Both the position numbers and the translations under genes were made by a program. A DNA stretch of 64,000 bases from Isoperla grammatica (lineage: Eukaryota; Arthropoda; Insecta; Plecoptera; Perlodidae), in the NCBI GenBank assembly GCA_945910005.1, contig CAMDTW010000642.1, positions 1-64,000 on the forward strand, read 5' to 3'. Shown here in pieces: positions 61,297 to 64,000 of the stretch (positions are counted from its first letter, which is position 1; every line of letters begins with the position of its first letter). Under the pieces are notes generated by a model. That model was not told where the DNA came from and searched no databases. It saw only the letters and a program-made list of their open reading frames with translations.

Positions 61297-64000
61297 GGAA
61301 ACATGCGTTGTCCTCATACGTTGCATGAAGTGGCTTCTATGTCACTGACTTAGCGCAAGGTTTATCAAGTACACCGTCACAAGCAAGGAAACATGCGTTG
61401 TCCTGATATGTTGCATATAGTGGCTTCTATGTCACTGACTAAGCGCAGGGTTTATCAAGTACAGTCACCGTCACAATAGAGAAAACATGCGTTGTCCTCA
61501 TACGTTGCATGTAGTGGCTTCTATGTCACTGACTTAGCTCAGGGTTTATCAAGTACAGTCACCGTCACAAGCGAGGAAACATGCGTTGTTCTGATATGTT
61601 GCATGTAGTGGCTTTCATGTCACTGACTTAGCTCAGGGTTTATCAAGTACAGTCACCGTTTCAAGCGTGGAAAAATGCGTTGTCCTCATATGTTGCATGT
61701 AGTAGCTTCTATGTCACTGACTTAGCGCAGGGTTTATCAAGTACAGTCACCGTCACAAGCAAGGAAACATGCGTTGTCCTCATACGTTGCATGTAGTGGC
61801 TTCTATGTCACTGACTTAGCGCAGGGTTTATCAAGTACAGTCACCGTCACAAGCAAGGAAACATGCGTTGTCCTCATACGTTGCATGTAGTGGCTTCTAT
61901 GTCACTGACTTAGCGCAGGGTTTATCAAGTACAGTCACCGTCACAAGCAAGGAAACATGCGTTGTCCTGATACGTTGCATGTAGTGGCTTTCATGTCACT
62001 GACTTAGCGCAGGGTTTATCAAGTACAGTCACCGTCACAAGCAAGGAAACATGCGTTGTCCTAATACGTCGCATGTAGTGGCTTTCATGTCACTGACTTA
62101 GCGCAGGGTTTATCAAGTACAGTGTCCGTCACAAGCAAGGAAACATGAGTAGTCCTGATATGTTGCATGTAGTGGCTTCTATGTCACTGACTTAGCGCAA
62201 GGTTTATCAAGTACAGTCACCGTCACAAGCGAGGAAACATGCGGTGTCCTGATACGTTGCATGTAGTGGCTTTCATGTCACTGACTTAGTGCAGGGTTTA
62301 TCAATTACAGTCACCGTCACAAGCAAGAAAACATGCGTTGTCCTGATATGTTGCATGTAGTGGCTTCTATGTCACTGACTAAGCGCAGGGTTTATCAAGT
62401 ACAGTCACAGTCACAAGAAAGGAAACATGCGTTGTCCTCATACGTTGCATGTAGTGGCTTCTATGTCACTGACTTAGCGCAAGTATTATCAAGTACAGTC
62501 ACCGTCACAAGCAAGGAAACATGCGTTGTGCTGATACGTTGCATGTAGTGGCTTTCATGTCACTGACTTAGCGCAGGGTTTATCAAGTACAGTCACCGTC
62601 ACAAGCAAGGAAACATGCATTGTCCTGATACGTTTCATGTAGTGGCTTCTATGTCACTGACTAAGCGCAGGGTTTATCAAGTACAGTCACCGTCACAATA
62701 GAGAAAACATGCGTTGTCCTGATACGTTGCATGTAGTGGCTTCTATGTCACTGACTTAGCGCAGGGTTTATCAAGTACAGTCACCGTCACAAACAAGGAA
62801 ACATGCGTTGTCCTCATACGTTGCATGTAGTGGCTTCTATGTCACTGACTTAGCGCAGGGTTTATCAAGTAAAGTCACCGTCACAAGCGAGGAAACATGC
62901 GTTGTCCTCATACGTTTCATGTAGTGGCTTCTATGTCACTGACTTAGCGTAGGGTTTATCAAGTACAGTCACCTTCACAAGTGAGGAAACATGAGTTGTC
63001 CTCATATTTTTCATGAAGTGGCTTTCATGTCATTGACTCAGCGCAGGGTTTATCAAGTACAGTCACCTTCACAAGCGAGGAAACATGCGTTGTTCTCATA
63101 TGTTGCATGAAGTGGCTTTCATGTCACTGACTTAGCGCAGGGTTTATCAAGAACAGTCACCGTCACAAGCGAGGAAACATGCGTTGTCCTCATACGTTGC
63201 ATGTAGTGGCTTCTATGTCACTAACTTAGCGCAGGGTTTATCAAGTACAGTCACCTTCACAAGCGAGGAAACATGCGTTGTTCTCATATGTTGCATGAAG
63301 TGGCTTTCTTGTCACTGACTAAGCGCAGGGTTAATCAAGTACAGTCACCGTCACAAGCGAGGAAACATGCGTTGTTCTCATATGTTGCATTGAGTGACTT
63401 TCATGTCACTGACTTAGCGCAAAGTTTATCAAGTACAGTCACCGTCACAAGCAAGGCACCATGCGTTGTCCTGATATGTTGCATGTAGTGGCTTCTATGT
63501 CACTGACATAGCGCAGGGTTTATCAAGTACAGTCACCGTCACAAGCGAGGAAACATGCGTTGTCCTCATATGTTGCATAAAGTGGCTTCAATGTCACTGA
63601 CTTAGCGCAAGGTTTATCAAGTACAGTCACCTTCACAAGCGAGGACACATGCGTTGTTCTCATATGTTGCATGAAGTGGCTTTCATGTCACTTACTTAGC
63701 GGAGGGTTTATCAAGTACAGTCACCGTCACAAGCGAGGAAACATGCGTTGTTCTCATATGTTGCATGAAGTGGCTTTCATGTCACTGACTTAGCGCAGAG
63801 TTTATCAAGTACAGTCACCGTCACAAGCAAGGAAACATGCGTTGTCCTGATATGTTGCATGTAGTAGCTTCTATGTAACTGACTAAGCGCAGGGTTTATC
63901 AAGTACAGTCACCGTCACAAGCAAGGAAACATTCGTTGTCCTTATATGTTGCATGTAGTGGCCTTCATGTCACTGACTTAGCGCAAGGTTTATCAAGTAC
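60006..64000 (+). repeat. HOR block C, copy 3 (partial, runs off the window)
   Basis: Matches 51846-55840 at an exact offset of 8,160 bp (87 monomers less 18 bp of deletions lying between). Landmarks are GCAGGATTT (60700), the 90-bp monomer at 61297, AAGAAAGGAAAC (about 62415) and GGGTTAATC (about 63330). It has more private changes than C1 and C2 have between them, for example ACAGTCACAGTCAC near 62405, AAGTATTATC near 62482 and AAGGCACCATG near 63454. It is cut by the window end inside a monomer. Confidence 0.9.

Larger units (their letters stand above)
1..64000 (+). repeat. 94-bp satellite array, 681 monomers plus a partial
   Basis: Every position belongs to a tandem unit of 94 bp. Landmarks in each unit, numbered from GGAAAC at 1, are ACATGCGTTGTCCT (about 5-18), GTTGCATG (24-31), TGTCACTGACTTAGCGC (44-60) and TATCAAGTACAGTCACCG (67-84). 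Base 1 is a unit start and the last full unit ends at 63924. That gives 681 units once 90 bp of small deletions are allowed, and no insertion is needed. All units read in the same direction. The main variable sites are CTGATATG, CTCATACG or TCTCATATG near 18-26, GTAGTGG or GAAGTGG near 31-37, CTTCTATG or CTTTCATG near 38-45, and GCAAGG, GCGAGG or ATAGAGG at the unit boundary. Modal composition is about 46% GC. This is a eukaryotic-type satellite; the family and the host are not recognised. Confidence 0.98.

Noticed and set aside
1228..63488. About thirty short open reading frames of 60-77 codons
   Set aside because: All lie inside satellite units, span about 2.5 units with a frame change at each unit boundary, and arise from loss of one stop. 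There is no upstream signal, no conserved protein family and no codon bias. They are not annotated as genes.
1..64000. CRISPR array
   Set aside because: There are no unique spacers between conserved short repeats. The whole 94-bp unit is repeated, and variation is spread along it and shared at long range.
1..64000. tRNA, rRNA or 5S gene array
   Set aside because: No tRNA stem pattern or rRNA core sequence is visible. The 94-bp unit has only a weak AGTG/CACT inverted pair, not a folded RNA.
1..64000. Bacterial or phage origin
   Set aside because: No ribosome-binding site, operon or phage gene is present, and tandem arrays of hundreds of units with ~60-unit higher-order structure are a eukaryotic satellite trait.
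1..64000. Telomere repeats, transposon insertion or inverted segment within the array
   Set aside because: The 94-bp phase can be followed on the + strand from 1 to 64000 with only 90 bp of small deletions, leaving no room for any insertion or inversion.

Overview
The whole 64,000-base window is one uninterrupted, head-to-tail tandem array of a single 94-bp monomer. It is satellite DNA. Taking GGAAAC as the start of a unit, base 1 is itself a unit start. The window then holds 681 complete monomers and a 76-bp partial one (63925-64000). This count closes to the base once 90 bp of small deletions are subtracted. The modal monomer is about 46% GC. All copies lie in the same orientation. I see no gene, tRNA, rRNA, transposon, telomere repeat or unique spacer anywhere. 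An array of this size with many-monomer higher-order structure points to a eukaryotic chromosome (centromeric, pericentromeric, subtelomeric or other heterochromatin). I do not recognise the monomer and cannot name the species.

The main interest is the order of the monomer variants, which is not random. Rare private variants recur in the same order at long fixed spacings, which defines a higher-order repeat (HOR) of about 55-62 monomers (5.2-5.8 kb). Nested inside it is a 20-monomer (1,876-bp) module bounded by monomers that lack 4 bp and are therefore 90 bp long. Eighteen of these 90-bp monomers occur.

Layout: 1-1127 is a divergent left domain. 1128-2500 is a short-period domain. 2501-8770 (A1) and 10482-16376 (A2) are two copies of an 81-85-monomer block. 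17105-22978 is a 37-monomer tandem duplication. 21560-27095 (B1), 27096-32755 (B2) and 32756-38581 (B3) are successive copies of the ~60-monomer HOR. 38582-40273 is an interval with few or no mates plus an expanded 'D' segment. 40274-46679 is a shuffled HOR. 46680-51845 (C1) and 51846-57011 (C2) are an almost identical 5,166-bp tandem pair. 57012-60005 is rearranged, and 60006-64000 is a third, partial C copy (C3).

The pattern fits repeated unequal exchange or replication-based amplification acting in register. Nearly every rearrangement junction removes or adds a whole number of monomers. No coding sequence is annotated. The short open frames are by-products of one T-to-A variant that removes a stop codon.
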